Shown here: positions 8,863 to 17,811 of the stretch, in pieces
How positions within the stretch are numbered: the stretch's first letter is position 1
Layout: each line of letters begins with the position of its first letter
Assembly: GCA_029882395.1 (NCBI GenBank)
Contig: JAOUKT010000005.1
Span: forward strand, 1 to 64,000
Length of the DNA: 64,000 nt
Reading direction: 5' to 3'
DNA from: Gammaproteobacteria bacterium
GTDB lineage: Bacteria > Pseudomonadota > Gammaproteobacteria > SZUA-229
Program-made: the position numbers and the translations under genes
The notes under the pieces: model-generated
What the model was told of the DNA's origin: nothing
Seen by the model: the letters and a program-made list of their open reading frames with translations, nothing else
Database searches by the model: none

Positions 8863-9528
8863 TTAATGTGATTGTTCATAGGCTAAACCCGCCAGCTTCC
8901 ATTCTGGAAAACCGTCTTCCAGTCGACGGGCTTTGAGTCCTTCTTTTCTCAGCCGGGCTACGGCATCAAAGGCGAGTATGCAATGCGGGCCGCGGCAATA
9001 GGCGACGACTTCATGCTGGCTGTCGAGCTGTTGTAAATATGATTCGAGCTGACTCAGGGGCACGTTGACCGCGCCGGGCACATGACCGGCGGCGTATTCT
9101 TCGGCCGGGCGAACATCGAGAACGGTGACCAGGCCTTGTTTGACGCGTTGCAGCAGTTCTTCGCGCGGAATGGGTTCCAGTTCGTCTTTTACGGTGAGGT
9201 AAGTGTTAATCAGTTTATCAACTTCGGCAATGTGGCGCTCGGCGACACCGCGTACCATGTCTAACAGCTTGATCACATCATCACCACTGAGTTGATAAAA
9301 CACTTTCAGGCCTTGTTTGCGGCAGGTAACGAGGCCGGCCTGCCTCAAATGTTGCAGGTGCTGTGAAGTGTTGGCAACCGTTAGCCCCGAAACTTTTGAT
9401 AATTCATCGACACTGCGTTCAGCCTGAGCTATGAATTCCAGTAATTCCAGGCGGTTGGCGTGGCTCAGGGCTTTGCCGATACGGGCGAACTGGCTGAACA
9501 AGTCTTGTTTGAAGTTTGAACTTGACAT
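8863..9528 (-). CDS. ArsR-family regulator fused to a rhodanese domain
   Basis: A 221-residue protein with an ArsR winged helix (about 12-100, recognition helix near VANTSQHLQHLRQAG) and a C-terminal rhodanese domain (about 120-218). The rhodanese loop CRGPHCILAFD has the catalytic-position Cys178 plus Cys183. The DNA-binding half has a single cysteine, Cys69, so it does not match the two-cysteine pattern of SqrR/BigR persulfide sensors. ArsR-rhodanese fusions are associated with reactive-sulfur responses. It is transcribed away from the desaturase-like gene, with a palindrome between the two starts, as expected for an autoregulated repressor. The inducing signal is inferred to be a sulfane-sulfur species. 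Confidence 0.9.
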   Translation of the reverse strand: MSSSNFKQDLFSQFARIGKALSHANRLELLEFIAQAERSVDELSKVSGLTVANTSQHLQHLRQAGLVTCRKQGLKVFYQLSGDDVIKLLDMVRGVAERHIAEVDKLINTYLTVKDELEPIPREELLQRVKQGLVTVLDVRPAEEYAAGHVPGAVNVPLSQLESYLQQLDSQHEVVAYCRGPHCILAFDAVARLRKEGLKARRLEDGFPEWKLAGLAYEQSH

Positions 9529-9551
9529 ACATTAAATTTCCACTATTCTAC

Positions 9552-9573
9552 TATTCAAGTAATTAATTGAATA
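9552..9573. promoter_or_regulatory. Palindromic operator between the ArsR-rhodanese and desaturase-like genes
   Basis: TATTCAA and TTGAATA are perfect inverted arms separated by GTAATTAA. The site is 24 bases upstream of the ArsR-type start and 68 upstream of the divergent start. Size and AT-rich symmetry fit an ArsR-family dimer site. A shorter inverted repeat, ACAAG/CTTGT, adjoins at 9573-9588. Binding by the neighbouring regulator is an inference. Confidence 0.55.
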
Positions 9574-9640
9574 CAAGACAACTCTTGTTCGATTATAACC
9601 CTGATAAACACGTTGACAAGTAAAACCTAAGGTATAACCG

Positions 9641-10510
9641 ATGTCTATTGATGAACTTGTAATGAATTATGAGAAAGAAATCCGCATGAGTTTCTTTTTC
9701 GGTATGCTGGCGGTCATAGCGATTTGGGAACTGATTGCGCCCAGGCGCGCGCTCACGGTGTCTAAAACGGTGCGCTGGCTGAATAACCTTGGTCTGGTGT
9801 TTTTTAATAGTTTTATTCTCCGTTTGGTGTTTCCAGTTGCTGCCATTGGTGTCGCCGCAAGTGCTCAGCAGAACGGCTGGGGCCTGCTCAATAATATTGA
9901 GATGCCGATCTGGTTAGCGGCTGTGCTGGCGATAGTTATCATGGACCTGGTTATTTATATACAGCATGTGATGGTCCATGCCATTCCGCTGTTATGGCGT
10001 TTGCACCGGGTACACCATGCAGACCCTGATTATGATGTAACGACCGGCGCGCGTTTCCATACGTTTGAGATTATGCTGTCAATGGGCATTAAGTTTTGCA
10101 CGATAGTATTGCTGGGCCCGGCGGTGTTTGCCGTGGTGATATTTGAAGTGATATTGAATGCCACGGCCATGTTTAATCACGGCAATATTCGCCTGCCAAA
10201 AAACATCGACAAGGTATTGCGTTTGTTTCTTGTCACGCCCGATATGCATCGGGTGCATCACTCAATAGAAGATGATGAAACCAATAGCAACTTCGGTTTC
10301 AGTCTGCCGTGGTGGGATCGTTTATTTGGAACGTACCGTGATCAACCAAGAGCAGGCCATGAGGCGATGACGATCGGTATCCGCTCATACCGTTCGGCCA
10401 AAGACGTTTGCTGGATTAGCGGTATGTTAACGCTGCCTTTCAAGGGCAAGATCAGCGATTACGCCATTAACCGTCGCAGCTGGAATGATAGCCAAAACAG
10501 CGACAAATAA
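9641..10510 (+). CDS. Sterol desaturase / fatty acid hydroxylase family membrane protein
   Basis: A 289-residue integral membrane di-iron oxygenase-like protein. The histidine clusters are present: HVMVH near residue 109, HRVHH near 126, and HRVHHS near 206, followed by the family signature NSNFGFSLPWWDRLFGTY. Four or so membrane segments lie in the first 200 residues. The substrate is unknown; relatives act on sterols, fatty acids or carotenoids. It is the first gene of a likely two-gene operon with the TVP38-rhodanese gene 94 bases downstream. It is divergent from the ArsR-rhodanese gene, so it is probably controlled by it. Confidence 0.87.
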   Translation: MSIDELVMNYEKEIRMSFFFGMLAVIAIWELIAPRRALTVSKTVRWLNNLGLVFFNSFILRLVFPVAAIGVAASAQQNGWGLLNNIEMPIWLAAVLAIVIMDLVIYIQHVMVHAIPLLWRLHRVHHADPDYDVTTGARFHTFEIMLSMGIKFCTIVLLGPAVFAVVIFEVILNATAMFNHGNIRLPKNIDKVLRLFLVTPDMHRVHHSIEDDETNSNFGFSLPWWDRLFGTYRDQPRAGHEAMTIGIRSYRSAKDVCWISGMLTLPFKGKISDYAINRRSWNDSQNSDK

Positions 10511-10604
10511 AGAATCACTCGCGCAAAAGTGGTACGCCTTTTCCTGTGGTGGGAAAAGGCATTTTACTTTTTTCAGATAAGCCATGGCTTGTTAAAACAC
10601 CAAG

Positions 10605-11585
10605 ATGAAGACTAAAACAATGAACAAGACAGTTATACGGCTTTTTATTTTTCTGCTGATTGTCACGGGCATGGCACTGGCCATCACTTACCGTCAATCA
10701 ATCGACATTGCTGTGCTTGAAAGCTGGGTTAATAATGCCGGCATGGCGGGGCCTTTGGTTTTTATGCTGCTGTATATTGTCGGCACGGTTTTCTTTTTCC
10801 CGGGCTCGGTGTTGACGCTGGCAGGTGGTGCCTTGTTTGGTCCGCTATTGGGCACATTTATTAATCTCACCGCCGCCACGATCGGTGCCATTATTTCGTT
10901 TATTGCCGCACGTTATCTGGCGCATGACTGGGTAGAGAAAAAAACCGGCGGCCGCCTTAAATCATTAAAACAGGGCGTCGAAGATGAAGGCTGGAAATTT
11001 GTGGCCTTTGTGCGCCTGGTGCCGTTATTCCCGTTTAATCTTTTGAACTATGCGCTGGGTTTAACAAAAATAAAACTGAGCCATTATTCTATCGCTACCT
11101 ATATTTGCATGTTGCCGGGTGCAATAGCGTATAGCTATATCGGTTACCTGGGGCGCGAAGCACTGGCCGGAGATGAAGCGCTGATTCAAAAAATAATGAT
11201 CGGTATTGCTTTGCTCGCCATGGTTGCTTTTTTACCAAGTCTGATAGCAAGGCTTCGTGCCAAGCCGATGCTCAGTGTTGAGCAGCTAAAACAAAAACTG
11301 GATGCAAAAGAAAAACTATTGTTACTGGATGTTCGTCCTGCTGAAGACTTTATCGGCGAGCAGGGGCATATTGAACAAGCAAAACTGATGCCGCTGGAAC
11401 AGCTTGCAAAAAACATTGACGAAATAGACGCCTACAGGCAGCTGCCGGTGCTGATCATTTGCAGAACTGACAGGCGTTCTGCAAAAGCGGCAAAGATTTT
11501 AGTGAAGAAAGGCTTTACCAACGTGCAGGTTGTGCAACAGGGCATGACGGACTGGAATGCAAAAGCTTTTCCAGTGAGCCGATAA
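10605..11585 (+). CDS. TVP38/TMEM64 (VTT) membrane protein with C-terminal rhodanese domain
   Basis: A 326-residue fusion. Residues 1-215 are a TVP38/DedA-like membrane domain with the family motifs FFFPGSVLTLAGGALFG (63-79) and RLVPLFPFNLLNYALG (137-152). Residues 223-325 are a rhodanese domain with the active-site loop CRTDRRS, Cys286, and LDVRPAEDF at its start. Rhodaneses move sulfane sulfur, and VTT proteins are thought to act in lipid or solute movement. The fusion suggests membrane handling of a sulfur compound, which is inference. A second ATG at 10620 is an alternative start. Two rhodanese domains in one divergent locus point to a sulfur theme. Confidence 0.88.
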   Translation: MKTKTMNKTVIRLFIFLLIVTGMALAITYRQSIDIAVLESWVNNAGMAGPLVFMLLYIVGTVFFFPGSVLTLAGGALFGPLLGTFINLTAATIGAIISFIAARYLAHDWVEKKTGGRLKSLKQGVEDEGWKFVAFVRLVPLFPFNLLNYALGLTKIKLSHYSIATYICMLPGAIAYSYIGYLGREALAGDEALIQKIMIGIALLAMVAFLPSLIARLRAKPMLSVEQLKQKLDAKEKLLLLDVRPAEDFIGEQGHIEQAKLMPLEQLAKNIDEIDAYRQLPVLIICRTDRRSAKAAKILVKKGFTNVQVVQQGMTDWNAKAFPVSR

Positions 11586-12131
11586 TTTAATCTTAAATAA
11601 CGCTTATTGTTTTCGTTATATTTTTTATGCTGCGTTCAAAAACACAGCCCGTGAATATGAGATAGTAAACGTAAAGCTAAAAAACACGCTGATGATAGCA
11701 ATAGCGGCTATTGCAGCATCACTTTACGCAGGTTTCATGAAGCCTGGATAATAATACACGCACTGCAACTGAAACCATCTGCAATGCATTTCGGCCAGAC
11801 GTATTTTCTATATATAAGAATGATAGCTTAAGGTATTTTTACTGGCTAAAGGCATTGAATCTGAACAGCTGCAGGCGAGCCGTTTAAAGTGGCAGATCAA
11901 ATGGCACATTTTGTAAAAATGGCGGCGATAGGCTTGCCTGTCACCGTGTTTTGCAAGCAGGTCGTCTCAGGGTGCTGATGTGTGCCCTTTATCGAGCATG
12001 GACGGGCTTTATAAGATTGTCAATAAGTCAGATAAACGGCTGAGTTTTTAACGCGCATTTTCGTTTTATGGCTTGAAATCATCAAACCATGACGCCATAT
12101 TCACAGCGTGTCTAATTTGAGAAATTAACTC
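11586..12131. other. Gene-free stretch with a nested inverted repeat (11670-11728)
   Basis: No gene is recognisable in these 546 bases. A layered fold is possible at 11670-11728. The outer arms are CGTAAAG/CTTTACG, the middle arms GATG/CATC (11691-11694 with 11717-11720), and the inner arms GCAATAG/CTATTGC around CGG (11698-11714). No T-run follows. It could be an RNA structure in the htpX leader or a small RNA, but I see no promoter. Confidence 0.3.
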
Positions 12132-13016
12132 ATGAAAAGAATGTTTTACTTTTTGCTAACCAATATCGCGATCATGCTGGTTTTAGGCGTGGTGTTACAG
12201 TTATTGGGCGTTGAATCTGTGCTCAAGAATAACGGTGCAGACCTTGATCTACAGGCTTTGCTGGTCTTTTCGGCGGTGTTTGGCATGGGCGGCTCTTTGA
12301 TTTCCCTGATGATGTCGAAATGGATGGCAAAACGTATGAGCGGGGCTGTGGTGATCCAGCAACCGCGAAACGGTACTGAAAAATGGCTGCTCAATACCGT
12401 GCAGCGATTATCTCAGAAAGCTGGCATCGGCATGCCGGAAGTTGCAGTCTTTGAAACGGCAGAAATTAATGCGTTTGCGACCGGTATGAGCCGCAATAAT
12501 GCACTGGTTGCGGTCAGCAGCGGTTTGCTGAGCAATATGAGTGAGTCGGAAGCGGAAGCCGTTATCGGCCACGAAATCGCCCACGTCGCGAATGGTGACA
12601 TGGTCACGCTGACGTTAATCCAGGGTGTTGTGAATACCTTTGTTATTTTCTTTTCACGTATTGTCGGTTTCCTGGTTGACCGGATATTGTTGAAAAATGA
12701 GCGCGGTCATGGCATGGGTTATTATATCGCCTCGTTTGTCGCGCAGATTGTGTTTGGTATATTGGCCAGTGGTATTGTGATGTATTTTTCTCGCTGGCGC
12801 GAATACAGGGCGGACCAGGGCGGTGCTGAACTGGCCGGAAGGCATAACATGATCGCAGCACTTGAAAAACTCAGGCGTAATTCGGGAGCCAGTGAGCTAC
12901 CGGAGCAAATGGTAGCATTTGGTATTTCTGCTGGTGTAAAGAGCAACTGGCAGAAATTTTTTATGAGCCATCCGCCACTTGAAGACAGGATCAGGGCGCT
13001 GAAGTCACAGCGCTAG
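12132..13016 (+). CDS. htpX: Membrane zinc metalloprotease HtpX
   Basis: A 294-residue M48B protease of the inner membrane that degrades misfolded membrane proteins. Two N-terminal membrane helices (4-27 and 41-61) are followed by the zinc motif HEIAH (147-151). Two further hydrophobic segments come next, then the third-ligand region EYRADQGGAELAG. The C-terminal SHPPLEDRI motif is typical. Length matches the enterobacterial protein (about 293). It is a single-gene unit ended by a strong hairpin terminator 24 bases on. In other bacteria it is induced by heat or envelope stress; no such promoter was identified here. Confidence 0.97.
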   Translation: MKRMFYFLLTNIAIMLVLGVVLQLLGVESVLKNNGADLDLQALLVFSAVFGMGGSLISLMMSKWMAKRMSGAVVIQQPRNGTEKWLLNTVQRLSQKAGIGMPEVAVFETAEINAFATGMSRNNALVAVSSGLLSNMSESEAEAVIGHEIAHVANGDMVTLTLIQGVVNTFVIFFSRIVGFLVDRILLKNERGHGMGYYIASFVAQIVFGILASGIVMYFSRWREYRADQGGAELAGRHNMIAALEKLRRNSGASELPEQMVAFGISAGVKSNWQKFFMSHPPLEDRIRALKSQR

Positions 13017-13033
13017 GCTATTAGCCCTTAAAC

Positions 13034-13067
13034 AAAAAAACGCCATTCAATGAATGGCGTTTTTTTT
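13034..13067. terminator. Bidirectional rho-independent terminator
   Basis: ACGCCATTCA and TGAATGGCGT form a perfect inverted repeat (13040-13060), with an A-run to the left and a run of eight T to the right. It serves htpX on the plus strand and, through the A-run, the DUF302 gene on the minus strand. Confidence 0.92.
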
Positions 13068-13086
13068 GCAGCAATTATTGTGGTGT

Positions 13087-13551
13087 TTAGTTGTTACCGG
13101 TAGCGACATTGCTGAGTTTGTTTAAAGCGCCGCTCATTTTCTTTAGGATCTGCGCGCGGTCATTGATATGGTGACGCTTTGCGACATAGGCAGGGTCGTT
13201 ATAACTGAGAAAAACATCACCGTTTTCATCTTGCCATGCCAGTGCTTTCAATGGCAGGTCGATTCCAGCCGTCTGGTTGGAGGTAAACATGTGGCTGCCA
13301 ATTTTCGGGTTGCCGAAAATCAGTAATTCAGTTGGTCTGAGGTCAACATTCACGCCTTTTGCCTTGGCATCGTGTTTCCAGCGCAAAGCAACCGTAATGC
13401 CTTTCTTTTTTAAAACATTTTCAAGCCGGTCCAGTGTCTTGGAGACAGAGTATTGACTTTTTTTAGTGATCAGTCCGTCGTCATGGCCTGCCTGTGCAGC
13501 TATTGGGGAAAAAGAGATAAGTAAAGAGGCGGCTATTATGATTTTGTTCAT
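13087..13551 (-). CDS. Secreted DUF302 domain protein
   Basis: A 154-residue protein with a signal peptide (MNKIIIAASLLIS, cleavage near AAQA-GHDD) and a DUF302 fold. Typical features are YSVSKTLDRLENVLKKKGI, DLRPTELLIFGNPKIGS and DLPLKALAWQDENGDVFLSYNDP. It should be periplasmic. The family's molecular function is unknown; members often sit in sulfur-oxidising or redox contexts. It shares a terminator with convergent htpX and is followed on the same strand by nothing obviously related. Confidence 0.88.
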   Translation of the reverse strand: MNKIIIAASLLISFSPIAAQAGHDDGLITKKSQYSVSKTLDRLENVLKKKGITVALRWKHDAKAKGVNVDLRPTELLIFGNPKIGSHMFTSNQTAGIDLPLKALAWQDENGDVFLSYNDPAYVAKRHHINDRAQILKKMSGALNKLSNVATGNN

Positions 13552-13634
13552 TTGCGTTCCTTGTGTTGTGAATTAAGTCCTTTGTATGACAAAGGCATGC
13601 GCAGAAAGTTTACATGGCTTTTCTTAAGGGAGCA

Positions 13635-15722
13635 TTAACCTGTCATTTCGGTGAAGTCGTAATCCAGTTCTTGTACCGGCTCCTGCAAGAAATTGCCCTG
13701 AATGAAATTGACACCCATGCCCCATAAAACAGAAAGGCTGCTGGCATCATGAATGCACTGGGCAATGGTTAGCTTATTCATTTTAGTCGCTGTTTCGGTG
13801 ATGTTTTTAACCGTTTCCTGATTTTGCGTATTAGTGGAGAGGTTTTCCATGAAAGAGCTTTCAATTTTCAGGTAATCGACAGGGATGTGTTTTAATAACT
13901 GGAAGGGGTTGAGGCCGGTGCCAAAATCATCCAGTGCAAAGCTGCAGTCCAGCGCTGCCAGACCTTCAGCCAGTATTTTGGTCTGTTTCAGGTTGGTGAC
14001 GGCGGTTGACTCTTTGATTTCAAAAATAATGGAATGTTTGTTGATATTGGCGGCTTGCAGTTTTTCCTCGAGCCAGGGTAAAAAAGCCTCATCACGCAGC
14101 GAAGTTTCACTCAGCTTAATAAAAAATTTTGTATGTTTATTGGCTTTTTTCTGAACAAGCAGCGCACTTAAAGCATGTTCAATAACCCAGCGGTCAATAG
14201 CGGTCATTAAACCGCTGCGTTCAGCCGCAGGCATAAACTCATCGGGCATGATCAGCTCGCCAGTTTTATCTTTCATGCGCACATAGACTTCATAGCGTTC
14301 TTCGGTGTCACCGTGCAGGCTGATAACCGGCTGGTAATACAATACAAACATGTTGTTTTTCAGTGCTGTCATTAACGAGCCTGATACTTTCGAGTCAATT
14401 TCTTTCTGCGTCAGTTCACCTTCTTTTGGCACGTACACGGAAATAGTATTAGGGCCTTGTTTTTGAGATTGTTCGGCAGCTTTTTCAGCACGCAACAGAA
14501 TTTCACTGGACTCAGGTGGCTCTTGTTCAATCAGGCTGATACCGATTGTGCAGGTTGTTTTTGTGGCGATGCCGTTAATTGTGGTGCTAAATTGTTGTAT
14601 CTCGTTTTGCAGCCTGGCGGCATAGCTTTCAGACTCTTCAGCGCTGGAGTCTGTATGAATAATCGTGAAGTCATGACCATGGAAGCGGGATAAAATATCG
14701 TTATCGTCACAGACTTTTTGCAGGCGCTCGGCTACGTCTATCAATAACTGGTCGCTGCCGATAACACCCAGTTTGTCTTTTAATTCGTGAAAACCGTCGA
14801 GGCTGAGATAGAGTAAGGCCGACTCTGTTTTATCTTTTTTAGATTTGGCAATCGTTTTTTCCAGCGAGTCGATAAAAAACTGGCGGTTATAAAGGCCGGT
14901 TACCTGGTCTCTCTGGCTGAGCATGTTAATCTGCTTTTCCAGTTCTTTCTGATCAACTTCATTACGAATAATGATCTGGATACAGGGCTCACCGTCGATT
15001 GAGGCCGGTGAAAATTCTATTTTACCCTTGAATTCTGTACTGTCGGCATTCTTGAGATTGCATTCCAGATTGGCGATACCGCTGCTGTTGCTGTAACCAC
15101 GCAGAAACTTTTTGAAACGATCCTGATCATCGCGGCCCACCATGTCGAGTATCGGTGTGCCTTCAAGGTCTTCCGTTTCTTCAAAGCCGAACAGCTCAAG
15201 GTAGGACTGGTTAGAATAAATGTGCATGCCTTCATGGATATAGGCGATGGCATCCCGAGAGCTGTCTAGCAGGGAATCACAGCGCTTTTCACTCTCTATA
15301 TAAGCACTTTCAAGCTGAAACAGCCTTCTGTTGTTCGCCAGCTGTTTTAATTCGCGGCTGAGTACATTTTTGAGGTGAGCGTCATTTTTCATGTCGATCA
15401 GGTCATTTGCACCCTGTGACATGACGAGGTTTATGTCATTAGTCTGGCCGTCACGAGACGCTGCCAGCACGGCGGTGCGGTTTGTCAGCTCATGCCCGGT
15501 GAGTATTTTCATCACACCGGGAAGATCAATCAGTTCCATGCCGAGGTTATAGATGACTAAATCAGGCGTGGTTTTTTTCAGCGCTTCCTCAAGGTCTTCG
15601 TCGTCTTCTACGCGCACAGAGCGGGCAGCCGAACCCAGTCCACGTATGATGCTGACCAGTTTTTCTTCATTGTTGAAAGAATCGTCAATTACTATGAGGT
15701 TGACCGATTTTTCTTTACTCAC
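13635..15722 (-). CDS. FimX-like degenerate REC-PAS-GGDEF-EAL protein
   Basis: A 695-residue cytoplasmic protein with the layout and length of Pseudomonas FimX (691 aa), a c-di-GMP effector for type IV pilus assembly. The receiver (7-125) has Asn59 at the phospho-acceptor position. PAS spans about 148-255. The cyclase domain (265-430) has HGHDF (348-352) instead of GGDEF, so it is probably inactive. The EAL domain (445-690) has EVY (478-480) instead of EAL, while FEIKES and DDFGTG remain. FimX likewise binds but does not turn over c-di-GMP. The gene follows the PilZ gene by 76 bases on the same strand, a likely operon. No pil genes are in the window. Confidence 0.85.
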   Translation of the reverse strand: MSKEKSVNLIVIDDSFNNEEKLVSIIRGLGSAARSVRVEDDEDLEEALKKTTPDLVIYNLGMELIDLPGVMKILTGHELTNRTAVLAASRDGQTNDINLVMSQGANDLIDMKNDAHLKNVLSRELKQLANNRRLFQLESAYIESEKRCDSLLDSSRDAIAYIHEGMHIYSNQSYLELFGFEETEDLEGTPILDMVGRDDQDRFKKFLRGYSNSSGIANLECNLKNADSTEFKGKIEFSPASIDGEPCIQIIIRNEVDQKELEKQINMLSQRDQVTGLYNRQFFIDSLEKTIAKSKKDKTESALLYLSLDGFHELKDKLGVIGSDQLLIDVAERLQKVCDDNDILSRFHGHDFTIIHTDSSAEESESYAARLQNEIQQFSTTINGIATKTTCTIGISLIEQEPPESSEILLRAEKAAEQSQKQGPNTISVYVPKEGELTQKEIDSKVSGSLMTALKNNMFVLYYQPVISLHGDTEERYEVYVRMKDKTGELIMPDEFMPAAERSGLMTAIDRWVIEHALSALLVQKKANKHTKFFIKLSETSLRDEAFLPWLEEKLQAANINKHSIIFEIKESTAVTNLKQTKILAEGLAALDCSFALDDFGTGLNPFQLLKHIPVDYLKIESSFMENLSTNTQNQETVKNITETATKMNKLTIAQCIHDASSLSVLWGMGVNFIQGNFLQEPVQELDYDFTEMTG

Positions 15723-15798
15723 ACACTACTCCATCGTCCTTATATTGCAGGTTTATTCTAATATGGAAACGTCATTAGCGGTAGATTTTTAAAATGAC

Positions 15799-17658
15799 TT
15801 ATAAAGAGGACCAGATAGAGTCGAAATCATTATCGTCATCAGTATTGACAGGTGGCATGCCAGGGTCAGTTCGCTTAAATGAATCAGACAGCTGTTTTTT
15901 AGCATGATTTTTTTCTTTTTCGGCGATCTGGCTAAACTGGAACTGGGTGAATGAGCCGGTATGCTCGGCGACAGTAGTCAGTTTAATATCGATTGTGCGG
16001 TCATAAACATAGGCTTTCAGACATGAACCTATTTTGAAGGCATGTGCCGGTAATAATAATGTCGTTGGCTGTTTAATGGGCTTAATGCCGGGTAGCATCA
16101 GGCATTCAAAAGGGTTTTCGTATTCTTTACCGATGCGGTGGATGGTAGCTGTAATAACCTTAGGGGATAACACCTGAACACCAATATCGAGACCGTTTCC
16201 CTGGGTATATTGCATCCAGCGAATAATACCAGCGCGCCACTGGTAGCTGTTGTCTGGCTCGCGTTCGCGGATACCAATGAGTTCCCCCACCTGGGCTTTT
16301 GATGTGGTATCGGAATTCCAGTGTAAAGAATAACCGCCAGCTGAAACATTGATCACTTCCCAATATAAATCATCGGCTTCTTTATGCAGGCTGTAGCTTT
16401 GTTTTTCGCGGGCTTTGAGTTCACCGATGAAGGTATCGGTTAACACATTACCGGAAGCGACCATGTCCCAGGCATCAGGCAGGCTTCTCATGGTCGCATT
16501 GAGATTAGGGTGGGTGATCAGTGACGGGTCATAATTATCGGCCCTGTCATAATCAAAATCTGACTCGATGGACTCCAGAGTAAATGCGCTCTCAGCCGGT
16601 ATTTCTTCTATTTCTGTGGGGTGCAGTTCTTCATAGATTGATGTGTAGATCGAATGAAGACCAATAGAGGCTGCGATATTGCCCTGTTTTTGACTGCGTG
16701 AAAAGCGCCGTTTGGCACAGATGCTCCAGGAGTTAACCAGTGTGCGCAGTGTTTCCTGGGTTAAACCGTCATTGGTGGAAACGGTGTCATAACCCTTGCT
16801 TTTATCCGCTGAGAGTTCGCTGACTTTTTTTACCAGTTGAGCGGTATCAATGGCAATAACATTGGGCTTGTTCTGGTGCTCAATGCTGTTGATGCAGGCC
16901 GGAGGCATATCGACCTTGATCTGGATAGAGAAGCAGCGGTCCTGTTCGTTGGGAACAGGGACAGAAATAAAATGCACCAGCGGGTTCCATTCATCCAGCT
17001 GCTTGAAGACACGTTCTGTTTCGCTGTGCCTGAGGGCATGAGGGCGTGACAGAGAAAATAAAACCAGTTGTTTATAGGCTTGCTCAATAGAGATTTTTTT
17101 GTTGTCGAGATCATCGGCTTTGACGATTTTTTTCTGCCAGTCTTTGCTGCAGATAAACTGATATATGTGATTGACATCCCACCAGCTGCCACGTGCTACA
17201 TCGGCGTAAATCTGGCTGGCTCTTAATACCAGCTCAGAGGTGATGGTGATGCAACGGTAAGCGGCGAGAATAATGCTCTTGTCATCCAGTTTGGCGATGC
17301 CGTTAGCGACTTCAAAAATCACGATCTTGTAACCATGGCTGAATTCACGTAATAGCGCCTGATTAAGATTGATTATTTTCAGGCTTTTTTCCGGCAGCGG
17401 TAAACTGCGATTGATGAAGTGTTTGTGCAAATGCTCAAGAATAAGCTGAATAGGCTGATGAAACAGCTCCATGTTGGCAATACGGTACTTGGGCGGCATA
17501 TCCTGACGATTCAGATCGACCAGTGCATTATATATTTGCCGCGTCATATCGCCCATGCTGGCTCTGGGAAGTTGAGCCAACCATTTTTTGACCTTGCGTG
17601 GGTGATTGGGAAAGGCCCCTTTCACTGGTGCTGTCTGATTGGGAATATGAAGTTTCAT
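15799..17658 (-). CDS. Large PilZ-domain protein, probable partner of the FimX-like protein
   Basis: A 619-residue protein. The first 400 residues are mostly alpha-helical with no domain I recognise. Residues around 425-530 look like a PilZ domain: a basic N-terminal stretch, then NVSAGGYSLHW (matching the D/NxSxxG motif) and a GIIRWMQY strand. The tail is acidic (NTDDDNDFDSIWSSL). PilZ domains bind c-di-GMP or, as in Xanthomonas, link FimX to the pilus ATPase PilB. Adjacency and shared strand with the FimX-like gene suggest one signalling unit. No membrane segment or signal peptide is seen. Partnership is an inference. Confidence 0.72.
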   Translation of the reverse strand: MKLHIPNQTAPVKGAFPNHPRKVKKWLAQLPRASMGDMTRQIYNALVDLNRQDMPPKYRIANMELFHQPIQLILEHLHKHFINRSLPLPEKSLKIINLNQALLREFSHGYKIVIFEVANGIAKLDDKSIILAAYRCITITSELVLRASQIYADVARGSWWDVNHIYQFICSKDWQKKIVKADDLDNKKISIEQAYKQLVLFSLSRPHALRHSETERVFKQLDEWNPLVHFISVPVPNEQDRCFSIQIKVDMPPACINSIEHQNKPNVIAIDTAQLVKKVSELSADKSKGYDTVSTNDGLTQETLRTLVNSWSICAKRRFSRSQKQGNIAASIGLHSIYTSIYEELHPTEIEEIPAESAFTLESIESDFDYDRADNYDPSLITHPNLNATMRSLPDAWDMVASGNVLTDTFIGELKAREKQSYSLHKEADDLYWEVINVSAGGYSLHWNSDTTSKAQVGELIGIREREPDNSYQWRAGIIRWMQYTQGNGLDIGVQVLSPKVITATIHRIGKEYENPFECLMLPGIKPIKQPTTLLLPAHAFKIGSCLKAYVYDRTIDIKLTTVAEHTGSFTQFQFSQIAEKEKNHAKKQLSDSFKRTDPGMPPVNTDDDNDFDSIWSSL

Positions 17659-17811
17659 GTCGCCGGAGTATCCATCTTATCCATTCATTACTTTGCCGAT
17701 TATGCTTCAATCGGGAAAAGCATCCATCATTAATTAAATAATGATTCTTGTTAAATATTATAGCAAAAACAACAGTTTGCGGTTTTTTGTTAGATTTAAT
17801 TCACATTGTTT

